NCBI RefSeq assembly: GCF_039655865.1
Contig: NZ_JBBYXL010000003.1
Location: forward strand, 310,001-374,000
DNA length: 64,000 bases
Direction: 5' to 3'
Source of the DNA: Prosthecobacter sp. SYSU 5D2
GTDB lineage: Bacteria; Verrucomicrobiota; Verrucomicrobiia; Verrucomicrobiales; Verrucomicrobiaceae
In this document: positions 28,575-37,640 of the stretch, in pieces
How the letters are laid out: every line of letters begins with the position of its first letter
How positions within the stretch are numbered: the stretch's first letter is position 1
Translations under genes and position numbers: made by a program
The notes under the pieces: model-generated
Database searches by the model: none
Seen by the model: the letters and a program-made list of their open reading frames with translations, nothing else
What the model was told of the DNA's origin: nothing

Positions 28575-28943
28575 TCATCCCTTCCACGCGCAGCCCAGTT
28601 CCTGAGCCGCTTCCTTCAAGCGCCGGTCATGCGTCCACAGGGGTACCTGATGGATCAGGCAGCTCGCCAGGAGCTGGATGTCATTCCAGCCGATGCCCCT
28701 GCCATATAAACGGCGGTTTTCGATAAGCACCAGCGCCTCGCGCTCCGTGGCCGGCTCCACCCGCTCCAAAGCGCGCAGATCCGTCAAAAACGACTGGCGG
28801 TCGGCCACGCTGCGCACCGCCAGCTCGCCAATGACGATCCAGTGCGTAACGATTTCCCCCGCCCACAGCATCTGCCCCAGCTTCTGGTCATTGTTTTTCC
28901 CGTTCAGGAAATAAACCCAGACGTTGGTATCAGCGAGCACCAT
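28575..28943 (-). CDS. vapC: PIN-domain toxin, VapC type
   Basis: VapC toxins are Mg-dependent ribonucleases that cut tRNA or rRNA. The 122-residue protein begins MVLADTNVWVYFL with the first acidic residue of the active site (Asp5). ELAVRSVADRQ holds the conserved Glu, and LASCLIHQVPLWTHDRRLKEAAQELG includes the C-terminal Asp. The start overlaps the antitoxin 3' end by 14 bases, the normal toxin-antitoxin layout. All expected acidic residues seem present, so it is probably functional. Confidence 0.88.
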   Translation of the reverse strand: MVLADTNVWVYFLNGKNNDQKLGQMLWAGEIVTHWIVIGELAVRSVADRQSFLTDLRALERVEPATEREALVLIENRRLYGRGIGWNDIQLLASCLIHQVPLWTHDRRLKEAAQELGCAWKG

Positions 28944-29190
28944 AAGGCGTTGGATCTTCGGCAGCTCTGAAGCTCAGGTGAGATGCATCCAGCGTCTCTT
29001 CCACCGGCCGTGTCCGGGGCGGAACAGTCAATTCTGGCATGGATCCGCCCAGGGCAGCGAGCCGACGTGAGGATTCACGGGTGATGAGTGCTTCGAGTCC
29101 CATATGCACGAGTTTGGTTTTTTCGGTGATGCCGGTCAGCCGTCCGGCCTTGGCGATGAGGTCTTCATCCAGGATTAATGTCGTTCTCAT
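28930..29190 (-). CDS. vapB: VapB-type antitoxin
   Basis: The ATG at 29190 gives an 86-residue protein starting MRTTLILDEDLIAKAGRLTG, the ribbon-helix-helix DNA-binding N-terminus of VapB antitoxins (DUF2191-like). The helix TKLVHMGLEALITRES continues the fold. The C-terminal tail, rich in Pro, Thr and Glu, is the likely toxin-binding part. It overlaps vapC by 14 bases. A repeated ATATGCAT lies directly upstream and may be its operator. The frame is open for 15 further codons upstream, but these would read through the operator. Confidence 0.85.
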   Translation of the reverse strand: MRTTLILDEDLIAKAGRLTGITEKTKLVHMGLEALITRESSRRLAALGGSMPELTVPPRTRPVEETLDASHLSFRAAEDPTPYGAR

Positions 29191-29198
29191 GCACGAAT

Positions 29199-29218
29199 AT
29201 ATGCATCTTGATATGCAT
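29199..29218. promoter_or_regulatory. Candidate VapB operator (repeated ATATGCAT)
   Basis: Two ATATGCAT copies (29199-29206 and 29211-29218) are spaced by CTTG, and each holds the palindrome ATGCAT. They lie 9 bases upstream of the vapB start in a locally AT-rich stretch. Ribbon-helix-helix antitoxins normally repress their own promoter at such paired palindromes. Binding here is inferred. Confidence 0.5.
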
Positions 29219-29435
29219 TTCAAGTGTTTTCGCATTTACAGGCCAACTTTTCATTTTGGCTAATGATGTCATCCAGGCTTGTCAGGCCTTCTTTTGATCA
29301 TCATTTTCGTTCACTGCCAACCTTCCTGCTTTCCAAGCTTCGTGTGAAAGGATCGACCTGCCTTCTTCAACTCATTATTCACTTTCCTGCTCGAAATTGG
29401 TATTTTAGCACGATTCTCTCCGCCGTCCTTTTCCC

Positions 29436-32400
29436 ATGCTCCGCCACGTCCTTCTTTCCCTCCTGCTGCCCTTGTCTCTCGTCGCCCAGGCAGCGGAAAT
29501 CCGCCCGCTAAAGGCGCTTCTCGTCGCTGGTGGTTGCTGCCATGATTACGCCCAACAGCACGTTATCCTCAGCCAGGGCATCCAGTCCCGGGCCAATGTG
29601 CAGGTGGATGTCGTCTGGACCGATGACAAATCCACCAACCCTCCCCTGTCCCTATATAACAACCCGGACTGGGCCAAAGGCTACGACATCGTCATTCACG
29701 ACGAATGCGCCGCCGGAATGAAGGACTTCGGCGCCATCAAGCGCATCCTGGACGTCCACAAGACCGTCCCCGCCGTGCATCTGCACTGCGCCATGCACAG
29801 CTTTCGGCCCGGTAACGACTCCTGGTACAAGCACCTCGGACTCCAGTCCAATTCCCACGGCCCGCAGCTCCCCATCGCCATCACCTTTGTGGACCGGGAC
29901 CACCCCATCACCCAGCCCCTCGCCGACTGGACAACCATCAAAGAGGAGCTGTATAACAATGTGAACCTCTTCGATGCCCACCCCCTGGCCATGGGCAAAC
30001 AGACGGTGAAACAAAAGGACGGGACGATGCAGGACGTGGAATACATCGTCGCCTGGACGAACGAGAAGCAGGGCGCGCGCAGCTTTAGCACCACCCTCGG
30101 TCACAACAGCGAAACCGTCGCCGATGCCCGCTACCTGGACCTCATCACCCGTGGCCTCCTTTGGGCCTGTGACAAACTCACGCCAGAATACCAAACTGCC
30201 TTCAAGGGCCAAAACAAAATCACCTTTGTCAAAGGCGATCCCTCCCCACCCAAGCCCCAGCCAAAACCCGCCACAGCAGCAGCCACCCCACCCCCCGCCG
30301 CCAAAGACGCCACCCTAGTCACAGTCACCGCCAGCAGCGAGGAAAGCGGCAAAAACAACTTCGCCTGGCGCGCCGTGGATGGCGACGAATCCACCCGCTG
30401 GTGCGCCAGCAATGCCACCTACCCGCAGTGGCTCCAGCTTGAATTTGAAAAACCCCAGTCCCTCACCGGCATCACCACCACTTGGGAAAACACAGGTGTC
30501 TATCGCTACAAGATCGAAGCCTCCCCAGATGGCCAGGCCTGGACCACCCTTGTAGATGCCTCCGCCAACACCCAAGGCGCACCTTACAATAACGACTTCA
30601 CCAAAACGGATAACATCAAGTTCCTCAAAATTCATGCTCTCAGCAAAAACAGCGGCGGCTGGGCCAGCATCCGCGAAGTGAAGCTGAAAGGCGCAGGCAT
30701 CAAATCCCTCGCCCCCAAAATGAGCGCCCAGCAGCAGGTCACTGCGGCAAAGGTCGTGAAGGAAGAATCCGACCCCTATAAAAACGCAGGCAACACCCCG
30801 CCCAAGATCGTCAAGCTCACCGCCGAAGAAGAAGCCGCCATTCTCAAGGACGTCAAAGTGCCCGAAGGTTTCGAAGCCACTCTCTTCGCCAATTCCGCCG
30901 CCGCCAACTACCCCGTCTTCGTCGCCGCTGCACCCGATGGCACCCTTTATGTCAGCAGCGATGGCAACGGCTCCCTCGGCCGCAATCCCAAGCGCGGCCG
31001 CATCATCCGCCTGCGCGATCTGGATGGCGATGGCCGGGCCGATGAAGCCAAGGTCTTCTGCGAGGTGGACAGCCCGCGCGGACTCGTCTGGGATCACGAC
31101 CGCCTCTATCTCGTCCACCCGCCGCACCTCAGCGAGTTCATTGATGCCGATGGCGACGGCGTCGCTGAGAAGCAAAACATCCTCGTCAAGGACATTGCCT
31201 TCGGATTCAAAGACCGGCCCGCCGACCACACCACCAACGGCCTCAGCCTCGGCATAGACGGCTGGCTCTACATCGCCGGCGGTGACTTCGGTTTCATGAA
31301 GGCCATCGGCACCGATGGCCGCACGCTTCAGCATCGCGGCGGCGGCGTCATCCGCGTCCGCCCTGACGGCACCGGATTGGAAATTTATTCCACCGGCACC
31401 CGCAACATCCTGGAGGTCGCCATCAGCCCCCTCATGGACATCTTCGCACGCGACAACACCAACGACGGCGGCGGCTGGAACGTCCGCTTCCATCACTTCA
31501 CCGGCCTGGACGACCACGGCTACCCGCGCCTTTACAAGAACTTCAATGACGAGTGCATCCAGCCCCTGGCCGACTACGGCGGCGGCTCCGGTTGCGGAGC
31601 CGTTTACATTGACGAGCCCGGCTTCGGCGAAGCCTGGAACAACGCCCCCTTCACCGCCGACTGGGGCACCGGAGCCATTTACAAACATTCTGTTAGGCCC
31701 AAAGGCGCCACCTTTGAAGAGGTCAAAGCCCCCGAGCCCTTCCTCAAAATGACCCGCCCCACCGATGCCGACGTGGACGCCATGAGCCGCGTCTATGCCG
31801 CCAGCTGGAAAGGCGCCACCTTCAATTGGGCCGGGCCTGATGTGGGTTTCATCGTTCAGGTGAAACCCAAAGGCTTTAAACCCGAGCCGCTCCTGGATTT
31901 CGCTAAGGCGGCTGATGCCGAACTGGTGAAGGAACTTGAATCTCCGAGCAACCGCCGGAGGATGGAAGCGCAGCGGACGATCATAAATAGGCAAAGCTAT
32001 TTTGGTGGCATTGAAAGCCTAGCTAGTCTTGCAAAAGACAACTCGAACAACTGGTGTACAAGGATTGCGGCGCTTGATATCATCGCCCGTCTAGACCTGT
32101 CAATTGCCGGCTCGCTCGCGCAGGATCTATATATTGAGTCTTTTGATGGTGCCAGACACACTCTTTGGCTTCTAACCGAACACCCAGCAATCATTCCCGA
32201 AGGTTTAGAAACCATTGATATTCCCGAAACTGTTGGCGCTCCTGGACCTGCTTTAGCACTGGCCAAGTTTGCGAATAAACACCCCAAGCTAAATCGACAA
32301 ATCTTGTCTTCTGTCGCACGCATCTCAATACTTTTTGGAGATTCCGTTGCACAACATGCAGCGGCTCAAGCAATTGGGCGATCCAACAATTTTGCCACGG

Positions 32401-33959
32401 TGTTCGATATGCTAGATAAGGACAAAACGAAGGAGTCATTAGATGTGATCGCGCTCCGCGCCCTCGCCATGATGCACCAACCCAAGGTCGTCACCGGCCT
32501 CATCGAGCGCCTCACCAAAGCCACCGATCCCGCCCTCCGCCAAGGCATCCTCGCCGCCCTCTGCCGCCTGCACTTCACCGAAGGCGAATGGAAAGGCGAT
32601 TCCTGGGGCACGCGACCCGACACACGCGGCCCGTATTACCAGCCCGAACCCTGGAGCGAAACCCCCAAGATCGCCGCCGCCCTCAAAGAAGCCCTGGCCA
32701 AAGCTGGTCCCGAAGAAGCCGCCTTCCTCGTGAAGGAGATGAACCGCAACCGCATCCAGTCGGATGACGCACTCCAGCGCATCCTCACCCTCGCCAAGCA
32801 GGACCCCAAAGTCATCCCCGATGCCGTCTCCCAGCTCGCCGCCGCCGAGACCATCCCCTCCGAAGCCATCCCCATGCTGGTGCAGGTCGTCAGTACTGCG
32901 GGCACTCCAGCCCGCAAAGCCGAGGGGAGCGCGGACACTCCTGTCCGCCCGAAAAACAATGGCGGCGAAGCCGCGAAGCCAGACGATGCGGGCAAGAGTG
33001 CCCACAGTACGACCCTCTCCCAAGCCATCATCGCCCTCACCAAAACCGACAGCGCCGAAGGAGCCGCCGCCACCCTCGCCGCCCTTGGCCCTCTCAAGAA
33101 AATGGAAGGCGCTTTCAAAGACTACGAAGCCGCCTCCACCGCCTTCTTCACTTCCCCCAAGCTCGAAAACCATCACCAGCTCATCGAAGACATCGCTGGG
33201 AAACTGGATGGACAAACTTCCGGTTATGCCGATGCCGCCCTCCTCCACCTTGCCGCCCGCACCACCGGCAGTCCGGAATCCCGCGAGCTCTCCCAAAAGG
33301 CCCTCGACCGCGGCTGGCAGGAACCCAAACGCCGCATCCAGATCATTGACGCCATCGCCTCCCTCAAGCACCAGGCCTCCGCTCCCAAAATCCTCTCCGC
33401 CTTGGACGACCCCGATTCCAAAGTCAAAGCCGCCGCCGAACGCGCCGCCAAGACCATGAAGCTGACCCGCGTCGTGGACACCACTCCCAAGCTGGCCACC
33501 TTGACCCCGGAGGCCGCCATCGCTGCCGTTCTCAAAACCAAGGGCGACATCTCCCTCGGCGAGCAGGTCTTCACCCGCGCCACCTGCATGGCCTGCCACA
33601 CCGTCAAAGAATCCGAAGCCCAAAAAGGCCCTTACCTCGGCAACATCGCCCAGACCTACAAACGCGCTGAGCTGGCCCAAAATATCCTCGATCCCAACAA
33701 GACCATCGCCCAGGGCTTCGCCAGCGAGATGATCACGCTGAAGGACGGCACCCAGCAGATGGGTTTCATCACCCTGGAAGGCTCCGCCGAAGTGAAGCTG
33801 CGCAACATCGCCGCCCAGGAGTTCACCTTCAAAACCGCCGATATCAAAGAGCGCCAGAAGCTCCCCATGTCCATGATGCCCCCCGGCCTCATGCTCAACT
33901 TCACCGTCCGCGAGTTCGCCTCCCTCCTCGATTACCTCGAAGCCCTGGCCAAGAAATAA
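29436..33959 (+). CDS. Giant exported ThuA/discoidin/PVC-dehydrogenase/HEAT/cytochrome c protein
   Basis: The 1507-residue product begins with a signal peptide (MLRHVLLSLLLPLSLVAQA). In order I see: a ThuA-like domain (about 22-265; LLVAGGCCHDYAQQ); a Pro/Ala linker; an F5/8-type discoidin domain (about 285-430; NNFAWRAVDGDESTRW); a six-bladed propeller of the PVC dehydrogenase type (about 465-830; PEGFEATLFA, LRDLDGDGRADE, IDADGDGVAEK); HEAT-like repeats (about 835-1345); and a C-terminal heme c domain with CMACH at 1384-1388. Such proteins are thought to oxidise sugars and pass electrons onward. Residues about 849-1003 lie in a low-GC block, and residues about 1153-1192 come from a REP-like insert. 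Confidence 0.88.
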   Translation: MLRHVLLSLLLPLSLVAQAAEIRPLKALLVAGGCCHDYAQQHVILSQGIQSRANVQVDVVWTDDKSTNPPLSLYNNPDWAKGYDIVIHDECAAGMKDFGAIKRILDVHKTVPAVHLHCAMHSFRPGNDSWYKHLGLQSNSHGPQLPIAITFVDRDHPITQPLADWTTIKEELYNNVNLFDAHPLAMGKQTVKQKDGTMQDVEYIVAWTNEKQGARSFSTTLGHNSETVADARYLDLITRGLLWACDKLTPEYQTAFKGQNKITFVKGDPSPPKPQPKPATAAATPPPAAKDATLVTVTASSEESGKNNFAWRAVDGDESTRWCASNATYPQWLQLEFEKPQSLTGITTTWENTGVYRYKIEASPDGQAWTTLVDASANTQGAPYNNDFTKTDNIKFLKIHALSKNSGGWASIREVKLKGAGIKSLAPKMSAQQQVTAAKVVKEESDPYKNAGNTPPKIVKLTAEEEAAILKDVKVPEGFEATLFANSAAANYPVFVAAAPDGTLYVSSDGNGSLGRNPKRGRIIRLRDLDGDGRADEAKVFCEVDSPRGLVWDHDRLYLVHPPHLSEFIDADGDGVAEKQNILVKDIAFGFKDRPADHTTNGLSLGIDGWLYIAGGDFGFMKAIGTDGRTLQHRGGGVIRVRPDGTGLEIYSTGTRNILEVAISPLMDIFARDNTNDGGGWNVRFHHFTGLDDHGYPRLYKNFNDECIQPLADYGGGSGCGAVYIDEPGFGEAWNNAPFTADWGTGAIYKHSVRPKGATFEEVKAPEPFLKMTRPTDADVDAMSRVYAASWKGATFNWAGPDVGFIVQVKPKGFKPEPLLDFAKAADAELVKELESPSNRRRMEAQRTIINRQSYFGGIESLASLAKDNSNNWCTRIAALDIIARLDLSIAGSLAQDLYIESFDGARHTLWLLTEHPAIIPEGLETIDIPETVGAPGPALALAKFANKHPKLNRQILSSVARISILFGDSVAQHAAAQAIGRSNNFATVFDMLDKDKTKESLDVIALRALAMMHQPKVVTGLIERLTKATDPALRQGILAALCRLHFTEGEWKGDSWGTRPDTRGPYYQPEPWSETPKIAAALKEALAKAGPEEAAFLVKEMNRNRIQSDDALQRILTLAKQDPKVIPDAVSQLAAAETIPSEAIPMLVQVVSTAGTPARKAEGSADTPVRPKNNGGEAAKPDDAGKSAHSTTLSQAIIALTKTDSAEGAAATLAALGPLKKMEGAFKDYEAASTAFFTSPKLENHHQLIEDIAGKLDGQTSGYADAALLHLAARTTGSPESRELSQKALDRGWQEPKRRIQIIDAIASLKHQASAPKILSALDDPDSKVKAAAERAAKTMKLTRVVDTTPKLATLTPEAAIAAVLKTKGDISLGEQVFTRATCMACHTVKESEAQKGPYLGNIAQTYKRAELAQNILDPNKTIAQGFASEMITLKDGTQQMGFITLEGSAEVKLRNIAAQEFTFKTADIKERQKLPMSMMPPGLMLNFTVREFASLLDYLEALAKK
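31980..32444 (+). other. Low-GC block inside the giant dehydrogenase gene
   Basis: Composition drops abruptly inside the reading frame. Bases 31981-32040 have 23 G/C of 60, whereas 31081-31140 in the same gene have 38 of 60. Codons rare elsewhere here (ATA, CTA, TTA, AGA) appear. GC-rich codons resume at about 32445 (ATCGCGCTCCGCGCC). The frame and helical-repeat character are kept, so it looks like an exchanged or imported segment. Confidence 0.65.
32893..33010 (+). repeat. REP-like palindromic element inserted in frame in a coding sequence
   Basis: The element is bounded by GTACTGCGGGCA (32893-32904) and TGCCCACAGTAC (32999-33010), inverted with one difference. It holds four hairpins: GCGGGC/GCCCGC (32898-32915), GCGGACA-CTCC-TGTCCGC (32931-32948, with GGAG at 32926-32929), GCGGC-GAA-GCCGC (32962-32974) and GCGGGCA-AGAG-TGCCCAC (32988-33005). 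The last three repeat the order seen at 24421-24512 in reverse. Translation stays open and gives a low-complexity Gly/Ala/Lys/Thr stretch. Confidence 0.75.
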
Positions 33960-34025
33960 GCAAAGCCCGCCCCTCCGCATCTTCTGACTGGAAAAGCCCG
34001 CATAACTCGCTGAAGTGAAGCCCTT

Positions 34026-36152
34026 ATGACCGCAGGCAAACGTTTGATCAGCAGCGCCCTATGGGCAACAGGATGGCTCGCCTTCATGGGCAGCCTCCTG
34101 GGCCAGGCTGCACCGTCTCTGAGCGAGCAGAAAGCCCAGGCCGAGGCCCTGGAAAAGCGCCTCCCCGTCCCCACCCTGGACACCAAAAAGAGCTTCGATC
34201 TCAGCCCCGCCCGTCAGGAACACCTGCAAAAATACCTGCCCGAGACCTACCGCAAACTCTCCCAGCGCGAGCCCCTCCACCTCCTGGTCCTGGGAGATGC
34301 CAGCGCCCTCCAGATCCAGGAAGGCCCCGTCACCGACACCTTCCCAGGCGTCTTCGCCAGCCACTTGGCGGACCAGTTTTTCTACACCGGCGGCGTGCAG
34401 GAGACCGGACACGCAGAGTCCACCGACGTCATGCCCGCCATCGTCCTGCGCAGCCTCGCCCGGCCGGATGGCAGCGTCCTGGATGCCGCCGCCATCCTGG
34501 AATCCACCGCCCGTCAGACCCCCGTGGATGTCGTGCTCATCTGCTACGGTCAAAACGATGCAGCCATGCAGCCCCCCGCCTTTTCCCGCGCTATCGGGGC
34601 CGCTATCGCCGGGGCTCGCGCACTCGGCGCAGAGGTCATCCTTTGCAGCCCCTGGCTACCCGTGGCTGAGCGGTCGGAGGCCGTCCTGGGACTCGCGCGT
34701 CCCCTGGCAGATGCCCAGCAAGAGCTCGCCTCAGAGCTTGGCGTACTGCATTCGGACCTGGGCGATCTATCCCGCCTCCTCTCCATCCCCTCCCATCAGA
34801 GCTTGGATGAAGGCCAGGTGTTTGAGCGCATCGAGCGCACCTACCGCGAGTACTTTTACCTGGATGCTACTGGGGCCTTCACCCCCCGTCCCAGCCTTCA
34901 TCATCAGCTTGGCTCCCTGCTTTATAAAGACCTCCTGGAGCCCCGCACCGCCCTGCCCTGGCAGCTCATTTCCTCCACCGCCCAGGAGTTAAAGCCCGGT
35001 GAACTCACCCTCACTTATCGCCTCAAAAACCTCACCCAAAATCCCCTCACCCTCACCGCCCTGCCCCTCATCGCCAACGGCTGGAAGCCCGTCAAAGCCC
35101 GATCCTCCGTCACCCTGGACGCCGCCGCGACCCAGTCACTCAGCGTTTCCTACGCCGCCGAATCCGAAGCCCCCCCGATCCAGGAAGCCCTGCTCCGCCA
35201 GCCCATCCTCATCAGTTCGGATACCATCGCCCGGGTCGAAACCCTCCGCGCTCCTCTCGCTCCCGTTTCCATTGTCTGGGGCTTGGAAACTCTCTTCAAC
35301 CAGGAGTCCGCCTTCCTCGCCGGATGCCAGCTAGTCAACCCTTCCAAAAAAGCCCTCAAAGGCTCCTGGCAGGCCGACTTCGGCGGTCAGATCATCAAGG
35401 AGAACTTCGACCTCCCCAGCGAGGCCACCATCCCTCTCAACCTCCGTTTTGACCTGCCTAAAGACGCACCCGCCATCCGCAATGTGCCCCTCAAGCTCAC
35501 CGTCACGCTTGATGGCCAGACGCTCACTTCCACCCGCCAGGTCCTCCTCACCCGCAATCTAGGCCTCGGGCAGAGCATCCCCCTCACCACAGACAACGGC
35601 CAGCCCCCTGCCCCTATCACCCTCACGCCCAAGGCGGACAACAACACCCTCACTCTCGTCTTTGACCTGCCCAGCGCCAGCCTCCTGCAGGAATCCCCTG
35701 ATGGCAGGGGCCCCTCCTGGCAGGTGGAGCTGAACCTGGATGCCCGCAGCTACGGCAAGCGCCTGGAACCCGGCAGCACCGCCACCCTCCGCGCCACTGG
35801 CCAGGCCACCGACGGCCCCGGCAAAGTCCACCCCATCCCCGCATGGGCCTTTGGCAACGGTTACGCCGCCACCTTCGATCCCAAGGAATTTAGCGCCGTT
35901 CTCTCCAGCAGCGATGACAAACGCCAGATCACCTTCACCCTACCGCGCACTTATCTTTACCTGCACGAATGGGCCTTGGAAAACGGCAACAGTCAGCTCG
36001 GCCTTGCCGTCCGCCTTAGCCTTCAGGGCTCCGATGGTTATACCACCCATCATCTCCCCCTCACCGGTAAGCCCCGCAACGACATCGAATCCCTCGTCGT
36101 TCTCGAGCTCGCCAAACAGCCGACTCCCCGGGTGACTGTTGACATCGAATAA
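34026..36152 (+). CDS. Exported SGNH/GDSL-type hydrolase with C-terminal beta domains
   Basis: The 708-residue protein begins with a signal peptide (to about GQA, 27). The SGNH core shows block I as LVLGDAS (87-93) in place of GDS(L), and block III as CYGQND (173-178) with Asn177. The usual C-terminal DxxH is not evident, though PSLHHQLG near 295 could hold the histidine. The remaining 400 residues are beta-rich, with DUF-like segments (GELTLTYRLKNLTQNPLTL). Acyl or carbohydrate esters are the likely substrates. It follows the giant dehydrogenase by 66 bases and is probably co-transcribed with it. Confidence 0.75.
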   Translation: MTAGKRLISSALWATGWLAFMGSLLGQAAPSLSEQKAQAEALEKRLPVPTLDTKKSFDLSPARQEHLQKYLPETYRKLSQREPLHLLVLGDASALQIQEGPVTDTFPGVFASHLADQFFYTGGVQETGHAESTDVMPAIVLRSLARPDGSVLDAAAILESTARQTPVDVVLICYGQNDAAMQPPAFSRAIGAAIAGARALGAEVILCSPWLPVAERSEAVLGLARPLADAQQELASELGVLHSDLGDLSRLLSIPSHQSLDEGQVFERIERTYREYFYLDATGAFTPRPSLHHQLGSLLYKDLLEPRTALPWQLISSTAQELKPGELTLTYRLKNLTQNPLTLTALPLIANGWKPVKARSSVTLDAAATQSLSVSYAAESEAPPIQEALLRQPILISSDTIARVETLRAPLAPVSIVWGLETLFNQESAFLAGCQLVNPSKKALKGSWQADFGGQIIKENFDLPSEATIPLNLRFDLPKDAPAIRNVPLKLTVTLDGQTLTSTRQVLLTRNLGLGQSIPLTTDNGQPPAPITLTPKADNNTLTLVFDLPSASLLQESPDGRGPSWQVELNLDARSYGKRLEPGSTATLRATGQATDGPGKVHPIPAWAFGNGYAATFDPKEFSAVLSSSDDKRQITFTLPRTYLYLHEWALENGNSQLGLAVRLSLQGSDGYTTHHLPLTGKPRNDIESLVVLELAKQPTPRVTVDIE

Positions 36153-36272
36153 GGCGACCCGTCGCAGCCACCGTGAAGGCCGGCCCGGCTCAGTCCAGTT
36201 CTGATACTTCCGTGACACACCTTGCATTTCCCGCACAACCTGGCCCCGCCTCAGCGTCATTAACTCCTGATC

Positions 36273-37538
36273 ATGCAAACCACACTCAAGGCCAAACTGT
36301 CCGTCTTCATGTTCCTCCAGTACTTCATCTGGGGGTCCTGGTATGCCAGCATGGCGGGGTATCTCATCAAAGGGCTTAACTTCACCGGCCCGCAGATCGG
36401 CGCCGCCTATGGCGCCCTCGCCATTGCCTCCATCATCTCCCCCTTCATCGTCGGCCTCATTGCCGACCGCTTCTTCGCCTCGGAAAAGCTGCTCTCAATT
36501 CTCGGCCTCATCGGCGGCATCGTCCTCTGCATCATCCCGCAGTGCGGCAGCTTCAGCAGTTTTTATCCCACCCTGTTGCTCTACTGCATCCTCTTTGCCC
36601 CCACCCTGGCGCTGGGCAATTCCCTCTCCCTCACCCACCTGGCCAATTCCAAGACGGACTTCCCTCGCGTCAAGCTCTGGTCCGCTGTGGGCTGGATCGC
36701 CGGGGGCGTTACCATCAGCCTCCTGAAGGCGGAGGAAAGCTCATTGCAGTTCTACCTCGCCGGCGGCATCTCCATCGTCTTCGGCCTCTTTGCCCTCGCC
36801 CTCCCGCACACCCCGCCGACCAAAACCGGGGCCAATGTCAGCGTCAAGGAGCTTCTCGGCCTGGACGCCCTTGCCCTGCTGAAGAAGCCCTCCTTTGCCA
36901 TCTTCATGGGCTGCATGTTCCTCATCTGCATCCCGCTGTATTTTTACTTCGTGCTGATGCTCACTTACCTCCTGGAGATCGGCTGGACCAACCCCGCTGC
37001 AAAGATGACCCTCGCCCAGGTGTCCGACATCATTTTCCTCTTCCTGCTGCCCATCATGCTGCTGAAGCTCGGGTATAAAAAGACCATCTCCATCGGCATC
37101 CTCGCCTGGATGGCCCGTTACTTCCTCCTCGCCGGCAGCGTCGAAGGTGGCGGCCTCTCCGCCCCCATGATCTTCGCCGCCATCTTCCTCCATGGCGTCT
37201 GTTATGACTTCCTCTTCATTGCCGGCCAGCTTTATGTGGATGACGAAGCCACCCCCCGCATGCGCGGAGCCTGCCAGGGATTCATCGCCCTCGTCCTTTG
37301 GGGCGTCGGGGCCTACGTCGGCACCCTCGTCGCTGGCAACGTCCTGGAGATGCACGTCATCACCGATGCCCTCGGCAACAAAACCCACGACTGGTCCCAG
37401 ATCTGGCTCACTCCCGCCTGGCTCGCCACCGGCGTCCTCGCCATCTTCCTCCTCTTCTTCCGCGATCCCCTCAAAAAACCCGCCCATGCCGATGACCTCA
37501 TCACCGGCCGCAAAGAAGAAAACCTGGAGATTCCCTGA
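36273..37538 (+). CDS. MFS transporter, nucleoside:proton symporter type (NupG/XapB-like)
   Basis: The 421-residue protein has twelve predicted membrane helices. The N-terminus LKAKLSVFMFLQYFIWGSWYASMAGYL is characteristic of the NupG/XapB nucleoside permease family. GLIADRFFASEKLL is the MFS loop 2-3 motif. Helices continue to FLLFFRDPL at the C-terminus. Verrucomicrobial and planctomycete relatives are often found near sugar catabolic genes, so the substrate may be a sugar or a nucleoside. It begins 121 bases after the SGNH gene. Confidence 0.88.
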   Translation: MQTTLKAKLSVFMFLQYFIWGSWYASMAGYLIKGLNFTGPQIGAAYGALAIASIISPFIVGLIADRFFASEKLLSILGLIGGIVLCIIPQCGSFSSFYPTLLLYCILFAPTLALGNSLSLTHLANSKTDFPRVKLWSAVGWIAGGVTISLLKAEESSLQFYLAGGISIVFGLFALALPHTPPTKTGANVSVKELLGLDALALLKKPSFAIFMGCMFLICIPLYFYFVLMLTYLLEIGWTNPAAKMTLAQVSDIIFLFLLPIMLLKLGYKKTISIGILAWMARYFLLAGSVEGGGLSAPMIFAAIFLHGVCYDFLFIAGQLYVDDEATPRMRGACQGFIALVLWGVGAYVGTLVAGNVLEMHVITDALGNKTHDWSQIWLTPAWLATGVLAIFLLFFRDPLKKPAHADDLITGRKEENLEIP

Positions 37539-37640
37539 CTTCACCAAGGCCTGACAGGAAGTGTGATCAAGACGGTCATGCGGCCAAGGCCGGCCCGGCG
37601 TAGATATGGAGGGAGGTGCCTCCTGGGCTCCGGCGCCAGC

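Noticed and set aside
30315-31994. Long open antisense frame (559 codons) opposite the giant dehydrogenase
   Set aside because: It mirrors a gene with strong third-position GC bias, has no recognisable domain, and the sense strand shows clear domains throughout. Similar long shadows exist at 19240-20862, 32439-33980 and 51875-53680.
29436-33959. Frameshift or two separate genes in place of the giant dehydrogenase
   Set aside because: The frame is continuous through the low-GC block and the repeat insert, and all expected domains occur in order.
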